Assembly: GCF_000190375.1 (NCBI RefSeq) | Contig: NZ_AEWG01000160.1 | Location: 1-64,000, forward strand | Origin: Rubrivivax benzoatilyticus JA2 = ATCC BAA-35 | Lineage (GTDB): Bacteria; Pseudomonadota; Gammaproteobacteria; Burkholderiales; Burkholderiaceae_C | Direction: 5' to 3' | Length of the DNA stretch: 64,000 nucleotides | Shown: piece after piece, positions 8,529 to 16,203 of the stretch | Layout: every line of letters begins with the position of its first letter | Numbering within the stretch: position 1 is the stretch's first letter | The notes under the pieces: model-generated | Told to the model about the DNA's origin: nothing | Database searches by the model: none | What the model saw: the letters and a program-made list of their open reading frames with translations, nothing else | Program-made: the position numbers and the translations under genes

Positions 8529-9824
8529 TCAGGAACGCGTAAACGCCCGAGGGTAATGGCGTCCGTACCAGCCACGCGCGCCCTCGTGGTCCTGGCGAAG
8601 GAAGTGCGCCAGCCCCGGTACCGCCATCAGCAACAGGCCGCTGAAGGCAAAACCCGCCGCCAGCATCAGGTAGACCGTCGGCACCGCGACGACCCCCAGC
8701 AGCGCGCCGCCGAGCGCCGGCGCGAGTGCCGCCGCCAGATGGGCGATCGCCAGGTGCGCCGCACTCATGCGGGCGCGGTAGTCGTCGGGCATCGCCAGCA
8801 TGCGGTGCGTCTGGCCGACCAGCTGCGTCACCGACAGCGCCAGGCCGATGACGGCGAACAGCGCGACCAGCAGCGGCGCCCGCTCGCCCCAGCCGACGCC
8901 GGCGATCGCCGCAGCGCAGGCGAGCGTCGCGACGGCGAGCGCCCGCAGCCGCCCGACGCGTTCGATCAGCGCCGGCGCCAGCCCGGCGACACCGGCCAGC
9001 AACCCCAGCGACAGCGCCCCGCTGCAGGCCCCGAACCACGCCGCCGACAGCCCCAGCCCCTGGATGCGCAGCGGCAGCAGCAGCCCGGTGGCCGGCAGCA
9101 GGCACAGCATCATCAAGGCGCCGACCAACGTCCACCAGCGGTCCAGCCGCACCTGCCACTTGGCACGCAGGCCGTCGGCCATCTCGTCGAACCAGCCGCG
9201 GCTGGGCGCAGCGCCGGCCGGCCGCACGGCCGAACCGACATTCCAGGCCGCGAGCGCCGCCACGCCGAACAGCAGCAGGTTCAGCAGCATCGCGGCCGGC
9301 AAGCCCGCGGCGGCCAGTACGACGCCGCCCACGCCCGGCCCGAGCAGCCCGCCGAGCGCCTGGGCACCGCGGCGCCAGCGGATCGCCGCCGGCAGTTCGT
9401 CCGCCGGCACCAGCTCGGGCAGGATGCTCGCCTCGGCCGGCCACAGCAGCGCCGTCGTCGCCACCGACAGCAGGCTGCAGAGGCAGATCAGCCGCAGGTC
9501 GTAGACGCCGGCCCCGCACAGCAGCGTGATGGCCAGAGCATCGAGCACCAGCACCAGCTTGCCCAGGCGGATCAGCCGCCGCTTGGGCCAGCGGTCGCCG
9601 GCCGGAGACAGCAGCGGCGTCGCCAGCAGCGCCGCCAGCGCGGTGACCGCGCCGTAGCGCGCCAGCGCGTCAGCACCACCTTCGCGGCTGATCCACCAGG
9701 CCAGCGCCAGATGCATGGCCGCGGCGGCCAGCAGCCCGAACAGCTCGCCCAGCATCAGCCGGCGCACCGGCACCGGAATCGAGCGCCAGGCGGCGGGCAG
9801 GGTCGGGAGCAGGCGTTCCGTCAT
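8529..9824 (-). CDS. MFS transporter
   Basis: A 431-residue polytopic inner-membrane protein with about 12 hydrophobic helices separated by short basic loops such as SPAGDRWPKRRLIRLGK, the A-like motif between helices 2 and 3 in the major facilitator superfamily. Substrate unknown. I start at MTERLLPTLP; an upstream in-frame ATG would add 14 residues of poor quality. It is divergent from the MocR-type regulator at 9967 across a 142-bp gap containing direct repeats, so that regulator may control it. Confidence 0.85.
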   Translation of the reverse strand: MTERLLPTLPAAWRSIPVPVRRLMLGELFGLLAAAAMHLALAWWISREGGADALARYGAVTALAALLATPLLSPAGDRWPKRRLIRLGKLVLVLDALAITLLCGAGVYDLRLICLCSLLSVATTALLWPAEASILPELVPADELPAAIRWRRGAQALGGLLGPGVGGVVLAAAGLPAAMLLNLLLFGVAALAAWNVGSAVRPAGAAPSRGWFDEMADGLRAKWQVRLDRWWTLVGALMMLCLLPATGLLLPLRIQGLGLSAAWFGACSGALSLGLLAGVAGLAPALIERVGRLRALAVATLACAAAIAGVGWGERAPLLVALFAVIGLALSVTQLVGQTHRMLAMPDDYRARMSAAHLAIAHLAAALAPALGGALLGVVAVPTVYLMLAAGFAFSGLLLMAVPGLAHFLRQDHEGARGWYGRHYPRAFTRS

Positions 9825-9899
9825 GGCACTGCACTCTAGGCAGCGCGGCCGGCGTGCGTAAGCCACAGCAGCCGCCTCCGGCGCCGCATGCAGCGGCCG

Positions 9900-9938
9900 C
9901 TGTATCGACCCAGGCGACGGATCTCTGTATCGATCCAG
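9900..9938. promoter_or_regulatory. direct-repeat operator candidate between MFS and MocR genes
   Basis: CTGTATCGACCCAG (9900-9913) and CTGTATCGATCCAG (9925-9938) are near-identical direct repeats with starts 25 bp apart, and a weaker CTGCATCGG copy follows at 9944. Direct repeats are the known binding mode of MocR regulators such as GabR. Their position just before the regulator ATG (9967) suggests autoregulation and control of the divergent transporter gene. Confidence 0.6.
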
Positions 9939-9966
9939 AAGCGCTGCATCGGCGTATCGTCACGCC

Positions 9967-11361
9967 ATGCCCGAACGCCCCACCCGCTACCGCAGCCTGG
10001 CCGAGGACCTGGCGCGTGCGCTGCACGAAGGACGCTACCCGCCGGGCTCGCAACTGCCGTCGGTGCGCCAGCTCTGCGCCGAACACGGCGCCAGCCTGGC
10101 GACCGTCACGCACGCGCTGCACGAGCTGGAGGACGCCGGGCTGATCGAGGCGCGCGCGCGGCGCGGCCACTTCGTGCGCGGCGCGGTGCGCGCGCCGGTG
10201 CCGGCCGGCGGCGAGGCGCTGGAACTCGAAGGCCGGCGCAAGCGCCTGATCGAGCTGGCGACGACACGGCCCGACAGCCTGTCGCTGAGCCATCTGGCGC
10301 TGCCGGCGGCGCTGCTGCCGCTGCCGGCGCTGCAGCGCCATCTGCAGCTGGCGCTGGCGGCCGACCGCACGCTGCTGGCGATCGGCAGCGTCTACGGCAG
10401 CGAGGCGCTGCGCCGGGCGCTGGCGCACCGCATGCTGCGCGCCGGCTGCGCGGTCGACGCCGAGGACGTCGTCGTCACGCACGGCGAAGGCGAGGCGCTG
10501 GAGCTCTGCCTGCGGCTGCTCACCCGCCCCGGCGACACCGTCGCGGTGCCCGAGCCGGCGTCGCCGCGCACGCTGGAACTCGTCGCCAGCCTGGGCCTGA
10601 AGCCGCTGGCGATCCCGGCGCCGCAGGACGGCGGCTTCTCGGTGCCGGCGCTGGCCTTCGCGCTGCAGCACCACGACGTGCGCTGCTGCATCGCCGAGCC
10701 CAGCTTCGACAGCGTGCGCGGCAGCCGCATGCCCGACGCGGCGCGCGAGCAGCTCGCCGCGCTGCTGCGCCAGCACCGCCTGCCGCTGATCGAGTGCGAG
10801 CTGATGGGCGAGCTGCAGCGCACCGGAGAGCGCCCGCGCCCGGTCAAGGCCTGGGACGACGACGACCGGGTGCTGTACTGCGCCAGCCTGGCCTGCGTCA
10901 CCGGGCCGGGCATCAGCGTCGGCTGGGTGGCCAGCCGGCGCCACCGGCTGCAGCTGCGCGCCGCGCGCGCGGTGCACGGCGAGCTGCTGTCGCCGCTGAC
11001 CGACGCCGCGCTGGCCGGCTTCCTGGCCGACCGCGGCTACGAGACCCATTTGCGCCGGCTGCGGCGAATTCTGGCGACGCAGACCGAGGCCTGGGTGGCG
11101 GCGGCGCGCCGCTGGCTGCCGCCCGGCACACGCGTCACGCCGGGCGAAGGGGGCTACGTGATCTGGGTCGAACTGCCGGCGGGCGCCGACAGCGCCGCGC
11201 TGCTGCCGCGGCTGCGCGAGCGCGGCTACGGCTTCGTGCCGGGGGCGGCATTCGGCAGCGGCGCGGCGCTGGCCGGCGGGCTGCGGCTGAGCGCCGCCCA
11301 TCCGCTGGACGCCGAGCGCGAGGAGGGGCTGCGACAGCTCGGCGCGCTGCTCGGCGGCTGA
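9967..11361 (+). CDS. MocR-family regulator with degenerate aminotransferase domain
   Basis: A 464-residue GntR/MocR fusion: a winged-helix DNA-binding domain (about residues 8-75, RYPPGSQLPSVRQL) joined to a fold-type I aminotransferase-like domain. In the family the second domain binds PLP through a lysine in SxSK. Here the equivalent segment reads LYCASLACVTGPGISVGWV, with Cys310 where the aldimine lysine is expected. The usual DxY that contacts the PLP ring reads ELM (residues 278-280), and the NP(T/L)G loop reads DSVRG. PLP binding is therefore unlikely. No clear ribosome site precedes the ATG. The reading frame is intact, so it is probably a functional, altered sensor rather than a pseudogene. 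Confidence 0.88.
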   Translation: MPERPTRYRSLAEDLARALHEGRYPPGSQLPSVRQLCAEHGASLATVTHALHELEDAGLIEARARRGHFVRGAVRAPVPAGGEALELEGRRKRLIELATTRPDSLSLSHLALPAALLPLPALQRHLQLALAADRTLLAIGSVYGSEALRRALAHRMLRAGCAVDAEDVVVTHGEGEALELCLRLLTRPGDTVAVPEPASPRTLELVASLGLKPLAIPAPQDGGFSVPALAFALQHHDVRCCIAEPSFDSVRGSRMPDAAREQLAALLRQHRLPLIECELMGELQRTGERPRPVKAWDDDDRVLYCASLACVTGPGISVGWVASRRHRLQLRAARAVHGELLSPLTDAALAGFLADRGYETHLRRLRRILATQTEAWVAAARRWLPPGTRVTPGEGGYVIWVELPAGADSAALLPRLRERGYGFVPGAAFGSGAALAGGLRLSAAHPLDAEREEGLRQLGALLGG

Positions 11362-11367
11362 GCGTCG

Positions 11368-11389
11368 GCTGTCGGACACGTCCGACAGC
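11368..11389. repeat. inverted repeat downstream of MocR gene
   Basis: GCTGTCGGA (11368-11376) and TCCGACAGC (11381-11389) form a 9-bp stem with a 4-nt loop, 6 bp after the regulator stop codon. No T-run follows, so it is a weak terminator candidate or an operator for the BON lipoprotein gene. Confidence 0.5.
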
Positions 11390-11521
11390 GCAGCACGCGG
11401 GTGCACCGACAGCCGGTCGCGCCCGAGCCCCACGCCGGCGGCACCGGCGCGAGGACACGATGCTGCTCACGAAAGCCGCCGGCTGCGGCCTTCGCCACGA
11501 GGAACAAGGAGAACGCATCGC

Positions 11522-11842
11522 ATGAACACCATCCGAAACACGCTCGCCGCCACGATCACGGCCGTCGCCGCCCTCGTCGTCCTGCCGGGCTGCGCCGTCA
11601 CGCGCGACCAGAGCACCGTCGGCGAATACATCGACGACAGCGCGATCACCACCGCCGTGAAGGCCAGGTTCGTCGAGGACAAGACCGTCGACGCCTCCGC
11701 CATCAGCGTCGAGACGCTGCGTGGCGAGGTGATGCTGTCGGGCTTCGCCAAGTCGGGCACGGAAAAGGAGCGTGCCGAGACGCTGGCGCGCAGCGTCAAG
11801 GGCGTCAAGCAGGTGAAGAACAAGCTCGAGGTGCGCGGCTGA
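11522..11842 (+). CDS. BON-domain lipoprotein
   Basis: A 106-residue exported protein with a signal peptide and lipobox (VVLPGC, Cys near residue 24), followed by a single BON domain (about residues 35-104; SAITTAVKARFVEDK, RGEVMLSGFAKS, VKGVKQVKNKL). BON domains bind phospholipid surfaces, and relatives such as OsmY and DolP support envelope integrity. The gene has its own upstream gap and ends at a strong terminator, so it is probably monocistronic. Confidence 0.9.
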   Translation: MNTIRNTLAATITAVAALVVLPGCAVTRDQSTVGEYIDDSAITTAVKARFVEDKTVDASAISVETLRGEVMLSGFAKSGTEKERAETLARSVKGVKQVKNKLEVRG

Positions 11843-11863
11843 ACTTCGGCCTGCCGCCACGAC

Positions 11864-11889
11864 GGGCGCCTTCGGGCGCCCTTTCTTTT
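11864..11889 (+). terminator. rho-independent terminator of BON lipoprotein gene
   Basis: Stem GGGCGCC (11864-11870) / GGCGCCC (11875-11881), loop TTCG, then TTTCTTTT. It separates the lipoprotein gene from the stator-like operon. Confidence 0.9.
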
Positions 11890-11957
11890 GCCCGCGCCGG
11901 CCGCCCGGCGGCGCAGGCGGTACACTGCGCGCCCTTTACCGATCCTTCGACTGGCTC

Positions 11958-12611
11958 ATGCTGCACGGGTCTGCCAGCCCGGGCGTTGCCGGTTCGGAGC
12001 TCACCCGCCTCCTCGCCCGTCTTGCCGACGGGCCGCCGGCCGAAGGGCGACCCGCCTTCGCCGAGCGACTGGGCCACTGGCTCGGATGGGCGGGCGCCAT
12101 CTCGCTCGCTTCGGCGCTCTCCGCCGGACAGGCCGTGCCCGCCGCGGGCCGCACGGCCGGCAGCGAGGACGCGGACTTCCGGCGCGTGTGCGCGGCCCTG
12201 GAGGCGGCGATTGCCGCCGGGCCCGCCGAGCCGGCCACGAGCCCGGACGACTTCGGCCCGTTCCATCGCCACTGCCTGGGGCTCCAGCAGGGCATGCACG
12301 ACGCCGTCGCCGCGCTGCGGCGGCGGCTGCGTGACGCCTTGTCGCGGCGCTCGGCAGCGCTGGCACGCGTCGCGGCGATCGACGCCGCGCTGGAGCCGGC
12401 GCTGGCGGCGCAGGAACGCCGCGTGCTGGCGCTGGTGCCGCAGCGGCTGATGGCGCATTTCGAGCGCCTGGGCCGCGAACACGGCGACGACGCGGGCTGG
12501 CTGGCCGCCTTCCGCGAGGATCTGGACGAGGTGATGCGGGCCGAACTGGCGCACCGGCTGCTGCCGGCGCAAGGCCTGCTGCAGACGCTGCACGATCACG
12601 AGGCGAGATGA
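11958..12611 (+). CDS. DUF3348 family protein, first gene of stator-like operon
   Basis: A 217-residue soluble protein matching, by recall, the DUF3348 family found mainly in Burkholderiales. The N-terminal half is variable and Ala/Gly-rich. The C-terminal half is helical and Arg-rich, with the segments HRHCLGLQQGMHDAVAALRR and LARVAAIDAALEPALAAQER. No membrane segment or signal peptide is visible, so it is probably cytoplasmic. Its stop overlaps the DUF802 start by 4 bases (ATGA), tying it to the motor-like genes. Function unknown; a cytosolic effector or adaptor for the membrane complex is the natural guess. Confidence 0.85.
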   Translation: MLHGSASPGVAGSELTRLLARLADGPPAEGRPAFAERLGHWLGWAGAISLASALSAGQAVPAAGRTAGSEDADFRRVCAALEAAIAAGPAEPATSPDDFGPFHRHCLGLQQGMHDAVAALRRRLRDALSRRSAALARVAAIDAALEPALAAQERRVLALVPQRLMAHFERLGREHGDDAGWLAAFREDLDEVMRAELAHRLLPAQGLLQTLHDHEAR

Positions 12612-14683
12612 ACCGACTGCTTCCCCACGCGGCCTTCGCTGCCGGCATGCTGACCCTGATCTGGGTCGGCGCCGGTTATGGCGCCTCCAACCCGCTGGCG
12701 CTGACGCTGGTGGCCCTGATCGCGGTCTTCTTCATCGTCGGCGCACTCGAACTGCGGCGCTTCGCCGCCGAGACCGAGGCGCTGAACGCCCAGCTCGGCG
12801 CGACGACGGCCGAGCCGCCGTCGCTGGCCGCCTGGCTGGACGGCGTGCCGGCAGGGCTGCGCGACACCGTGCGCCTGCGTGTCGAAGGCGAACGCGCCGC
12901 GCTGCCCGGCCCGGCGCTGGTGCCCTACCTCGCCGGCCTGCTGGTGCTGCTGGGCATGCTCGGCACCTTCCTCGGCATGGTCGTCACGCTGCAGGGCACC
13001 GGCCAGGCGCTGGAGCACGCCGCCGACGTCGAGGCGATCCGCGCCTCGCTGGCGGCGCCGGTGCGCGGCCTGGGGCTGGCGTTCGGCAGCTCGGTGGCCG
13101 GCGTCGCCGCGTCGGCGATGCTGGGGCTGATGTCGGCGCTGCTGCGACGCGAACGCCGCCGTGCCGGCCGCCGGCTCGACGCCGTGATCGCCGGCCCGCT
13201 GCGCGCCTTCTCGCGCACGCAGCAGCGCGAAGCCTCGCTGGCGCTGCTGCAGGCCCAGGCGCAATGGCTGCCGGCGCTTGCCGAGCGGCTTCAGGCGCTG
13301 GCGACGACGATCGAGGAACGCGGCCGCACGCTGGACGAGCGCCTGCTCGCCGGCCAGCAGCGTTTCCATGACGACGCCGGCCAGGCCTGGCGCGAGTTGT
13401 CGGCCACCGTCGCCACGACGCTGGCCGAGACCGCCGCCGCCAGTGCCCGGCAAGCCGCTGCGGCGGTCGAGCCGGCGGTTCAGTCGACGATGGCGGCGCT
13501 GGAGCGCCAGTCGGTGACGCTGAACGAGACGCTGCGAGGCCAGGTGCAGCAGCATCTGGCCGGCGTCGCCGAACGCCTGGACGCCACGGCCGAACGCCTG
13601 GCCGAACACGGCCGCGAGGCGCTGGACGCGCAGCAGGCGCGCCAGCAGGCCCAGCTCGACCGCCTGGGCGCGGCGCTGGAACGTTTCGGCGGCGACCTGC
13701 AGACACGCTCGGCGACGCTGCTCGACGGCCTGGACGCCAGGCTGCAGACCGGCAGCGAACGCTGGTCGGCCGCCTGGCAGCAGACGCTGGAAATGCAGCA
13801 CGACGCCCAGGCCGCACTGGCCGCCGCCGGCCGCGAGACCGTCGCCGCGGCCGGCGAGGTGCTGCAGCGCCACGCCGCCACGCTGCAGGCCGAACTGGCC
13901 GCGGCCCGCGCTGCCGCCGACGAAACCGCCGCTGCCCGCGAAGCCGAACGCCGCGCAGCGATGGAGACCACGCTGCAGGCGCTGGCCGAGCGACTGGCCG
14001 ACGAGACACGCCGTGCCGCCGCCGACGCCGCCGGCCACCAGCAGCGTGTCTGCGCCGCGCTGGACGCCGCCGCCGACGCCGTCTCGGCACGCACGCGCGA
14101 GCAGGCCGAGGCGACGATCGCCCAGATCGGCCGCCTGGTGCAGGCCGCTGGCGAGGCGCCGCGCGCCGCCGCCGAGGTCATCGCCGAGCTGCGCCAGGCG
14201 CTGTCGGACAGCCTGGTGCGCGACAACGCGGCGCTGGAAGAACGCAACCGCCTGCTGGGCACGCTGGGCGAACTGCTCGACACCGTGCAGCGCGCCGGGC
14301 ACGAGCAGCGCGAGACCATCGCCTCGCTGGTCGAGAGCACCGGCACGCTGCTGGAAGACGCCGGCAAACGCTTCGCCGCCCAGGTCGAGAGCGAAGCCCA
14401 GGCGCTGCGCACGACCGCGGCCCAGGTCGAGGCCGGCGCCGGCGAACTCGCCGCGCTGGGCGAAGGTTTCGGCCAGGCGGTCGAGCTCTTCGCGCGCAGC
14501 AGCGAGCAGACGACGGCGCAGTTGCAGCGCATAGAGGCCGCGCTCGCCCAGGCCGGCGCGCGCAGCGACGAGCAGCTCGCCTACTACGTCGCCCAGGCGC
14601 GCGAGATCGTCGACCTGACGCTGGGCGCCCAGCAGCAGGCGGTGGCCGCGCTGCAGCGCCGCGCCGCCGAGGCCGGGGCATGA
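12608..14683 (+). CDS. DUF802 protein: MotA/TolQ/ZorA-like membrane subunit with long helical tail
   Basis: A 691-residue membrane protein. Two hydrophobic segments lie near residues 5-25 and 30-50, followed by a short loop. A second pair follows: LVPYLAGLLVLLGMLGTFLG (about 101-121) and [20 protein letters not shown] (about 157-176). The GTFLG turn and the small-residue-rich last helix resemble the pore helices of MotA/TolQ/ExbB and especially ZorA. From about residue 185 to the end it is a very long Ala/Arg/Glu/Gln-rich helical region, predicted coiled coil, comparable to the ZorA tail. The name DUF802 is from recall of Burkholderiales annotations. It is coupled by 4-bp overlaps to both neighbours. 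Homology to ZorA is inferred from architecture, not from an alignment. Confidence 0.82.
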   Translation: MNRLLPHAAFAAGMLTLIWVGAGYGASNPLALTLVALIAVFFIVGALELRRFAAETEALNAQLGATTAEPPSLAAWLDGVPAGLRDTVRLRVEGERAALPGPALVPYLAGLLVLLGMLGTFLGMVVTLQGTGQALEHAADVEAIRASLAAPVRGLGLAFGSSVAGVAASAMLGLMSALLRRERRRAGRRLDAVIAGPLRAFSRTQQREASLALLQAQAQWLPALAERLQALATTIEERGRTLDERLLAGQQRFHDDAGQAWRELSATVATTLAETAAASARQAAAAVEPAVQSTMAALERQSVTLNETLRGQVQQHLAGVAERLDATAERLAEHGREALDAQQARQQAQLDRLGAALERFGGDLQTRSATLLDGLDARLQTGSERWSAAWQQTLEMQHDAQAALAAAGRETVAAAGEVLQRHAATLQAELAAARAAADETAAAREAERRAAMETTLQALAERLADETRRAAADAAGHQQRVCAALDAAADAVSARTREQAEATIAQIGRLVQAAGEAPRAAAEVIAELRQALSDSLVRDNAALEERNRLLGTLGELLDTVQRAGHEQRETIASLVESTGTLLEDAGKRFAAQVESEAQALRTTAAQVEAGAGELAALGEGFGQAVELFARSSEQTTAQLQRIEAALAQAGARSDEQLAYYVAQAREIVDLTLGAQQQAVAALQRRAAEAGA

Positions 14684-15327
14684 CCGCCGACGACGAGATC
14701 GACGGCGACGCCGAACACGGCGCGCCGGTCTGGGCGGTTTTCGGCGACCTGATGTCGGGGCTGCTCGGCGCCTTCGTGCTGATCCTGGTCTGCGCCATCG
14801 GGCTGCAGCTGGACCTGGCCGAACGCCTGCGCGCCGAGGTGCAGCAGCGCCAGGCCGAGGCCCAGCGCCGCGAGGCGCTGGAGCACGCGCTGGCCGTCCC
14901 GCTGGCCGCCGGCCGCGTGACGCTGGCCGGCGGGCGCATCGGCATCAGCGGCAACGTGCTGTTCGCCTTCAACTCCGCCGAGCTGCAGCCCGAGGGACGC
15001 CAGTTGCTGAAGAGCCTGGCCGGCCCGCTGGCGGCCTATCTGTCGGCGCGCGACGAGGTGCTGATGGTCAGCGGCTTCACCGACGACCGGCAGGTGCGCG
15101 ACGGCGGCCGGGCGCGTTTTGCTGACAACTGGGAGTTGTCGGCCCAGCGTGCGCTGACGGTGACACGCGCGCTGATCGAGGACGGCGTGCCGTCGTCGGC
15201 GGTGTTCGCCGCGGCCTTCGGCGCCGAGCAGCCGGTGGCCTCGAACGCCGACGCCGCCGGGCGCGCCTTGAACCGGCGTGTCGAGATCGCGCCGACGCCG
15301 CGGCGGGCGGCCGACACGGCTCGATGA
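14680..15327 (+). CDS. OmpA-family MotB/ZorB-like stator subunit
   Basis: A 215-residue protein with the MotB/TolR plan. A short cytoplasmic N-terminus is followed by one transmembrane helix starting PVWAVFGDLMSGLLGAF (residues 16-32). Asp23 sits where MotB, TolR and ZorB have the proton-carrying aspartate. A short helical linker leads to a periplasmic OmpA-like peptidoglycan-binding domain (about residues 85-210; NVLFAFNSAELQPEG, SGFTDDR, NWELSAQRALTVTRAL, NRRVEI). It overlaps DUF802 and DUF2894 by 4 bases each. With the DUF802 protein it would form a proton-driven inner-membrane complex anchored to peptidoglycan. Confidence 0.9.
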   Translation: MTADDEIDGDAEHGAPVWAVFGDLMSGLLGAFVLILVCAIGLQLDLAERLRAEVQQRQAEAQRREALEHALAVPLAAGRVTLAGGRIGISGNVLFAFNSAELQPEGRQLLKSLAGPLAAYLSARDEVLMVSGFTDDRQVRDGGRARFADNWELSAQRALTVTRALIEDGVPSSAVFAAAFGAEQPVASNADAAGRALNRRVEIAPTPRRAADTAR

Positions 15328-15911
15328 ACGCAGCGGCCGACGAAGACGTATTCGCGGCGCTGGCCGCGCGCCGCGCCGTGCCCGGCGCCGAGCCGGTCGC
15401 ACTGGCCGTCGCCGAAGCGCTGGCGCGCCGTGCCGCGGCGGCCGAAGGCGAGACGCGACGGCTGCTGCTGGCGCAGTTGCAGCGGCGCATCGACGCCATT
15501 GCCAACGTGCCGCCTGCCGCGCCCGCCGCCGCATTGCCGCCGCCCTGGGCCGGCCTGTCGTCGCTGGTCGACCGCCTGGGCCGCGCCGAAGCGCCGCCGC
15601 CACGCCGCCAGGTGCGCGCGCCGGCGCCGCCGCTGCTGAAGACCGTCGCCGCGCTGCAGCCCACCGTCGGCCGGCTGAAGACCGAGCACCGCTTGCGCCA
15701 GGCGCGTGCCCAGGTACCCGAGAACGCCGGGCCGCTGCATTCGTCGCGTGTGGTCCACCGCATGCTGCAGACGCTGCACGCCGACGCGCCGGCCTATCTG
15801 CAGGCACTGAGCGCCAGCGTCGAGGCGCTGGCCGAGCTGGAGAGGGCGTTCGAAGCCGGCCTGCGGCCGGCGGGGCGCGAAGCGCGAGGCGAGAGACGCC
15901 GTCAGCGCTGA
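15324..15911 (+). CDS. DUF2894 family protein, last gene of stator-like operon
   Basis: A 195-residue soluble protein matching the DUF2894 family by recall. The N-terminal part is an Ala/Arg-rich helix and the middle is proline-rich. The conserved C-terminal core reads RLKTEHRLRQARAQVPENAG, then PLHSSRVVHRMLQTL and PAYLQALSASVEALAELE. No signal peptide or membrane helix is visible. It starts inside the end of the OmpA-like gene (ATGA overlap), so all four genes are likely translated as a unit. Its stop codon directly abuts the convergent tRNA-Leu. Function unknown. Confidence 0.85.
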   Translation: MNAAADEDVFAALAARRAVPGAEPVALAVAEALARRAAAAEGETRRLLLAQLQRRIDAIANVPPAAPAAALPPPWAGLSSLVDRLGRAEAPPPRRQVRAPAPPLLKTVAALQPTVGRLKTEHRLRQARAQVPENAGPLHSSRVVHRMLQTLHADAPAYLQALSASVEALAELERAFEAGLRPAGREARGERRRQR

Positions 15912-16003
15912 TGGTGCCCGGAGCGGGGATCGAACCCGCATGCCCTCTTTCGAGAGGCGGCGGAGTTTAAGTCCGCTGCGTCTGCCAGTTTCGCCATCCG
16001 GGC
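15912..16003 (-). tRNA. tRNA-Leu (anticodon TAA)
   Basis: A class II tRNA with a 7-bp acceptor stem (GCCCGGA at the 5' end), anticodon stem GCGGA/TCCGC around loop CTTAAAC, a long variable arm, a TTCGATCC T-loop and an encoded CCA. It is the last of three tRNAs on this strand, and its 3' end touches the DUF2894 stop codon. Confidence 0.96.
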
Positions 16004-16026
16004 GGCTCAACGGGTTCTCGATGCAC

Positions 16027-16051
16027 AAAGGGCTCCACACGGGAGCCCTTT
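16027..16051. repeat. hairpin between tRNA-Cys and tRNA-Leu
   Basis: AAAGGGCTCC (16027-16036) pairs with GGAGCCCTTT (16042-16051) around a 5-nt loop. There is only a short T stretch on either strand. It could be a processing element or a weak bidirectional terminator inside the tRNA transcript. Confidence 0.7.
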
Positions 16052-16065
16052 GACGATCGGAATAC

Positions 16066-16139
16066 TGGAGGCGCGATCCGGAGTCGAACCGGACTAGATG
16101 GATTTGCAATCCATTGCATAACCGCTTTGCTATCGCGCC
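16066..16139 (-). tRNA. tRNA-Cys (anticodon GCA)
   Basis: A 74-nt cloverleaf: acceptor GGCGCGA/TCGCGCC, anticodon loop containing GCA in the context GGATTGCAAATCC, the U discriminator typical of tRNA-Cys, and an encoded CCA. It is the middle gene of the Gly-Cys-Leu cluster. Confidence 0.96.
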
Positions 16140-16166
16140 GCGGGACAGAAAACCCGGATTCTGCCC

Positions 16167-16195
16167 AAAAAGAAGGGAAGCCTGGGCTTCCCTTC
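16167..16195 (-). terminator. terminator-like hairpin between tRNA-Gly and tRNA-Cys
   Basis: GAAGGGAAGCC (16172-16182) pairs with GGCTTCCCTTC (16185-16195). On the minus strand the stem is followed by TTTTT (16171-16167), a canonical intrinsic terminator just after tRNA-Gly. Only 27 bp then remain before tRNA-Cys. Confidence 0.8.
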
Positions 16196-16203
16196 GGATG
16201 TCT

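Noticed and set aside
9967-11361. MocR gene as a pseudogene
   Set aside because: Key residues are lost, but the frame is full length, codon use matches neighbours and an operator-like repeat is retained.
11958-15911. Calling the stator-like operon a Zorya defence system
   Set aside because: ZorAB-like architecture is present but no ZorC, D, E, F or G-type effector is recognised, and the surroundings are core genes rather than a defence island.
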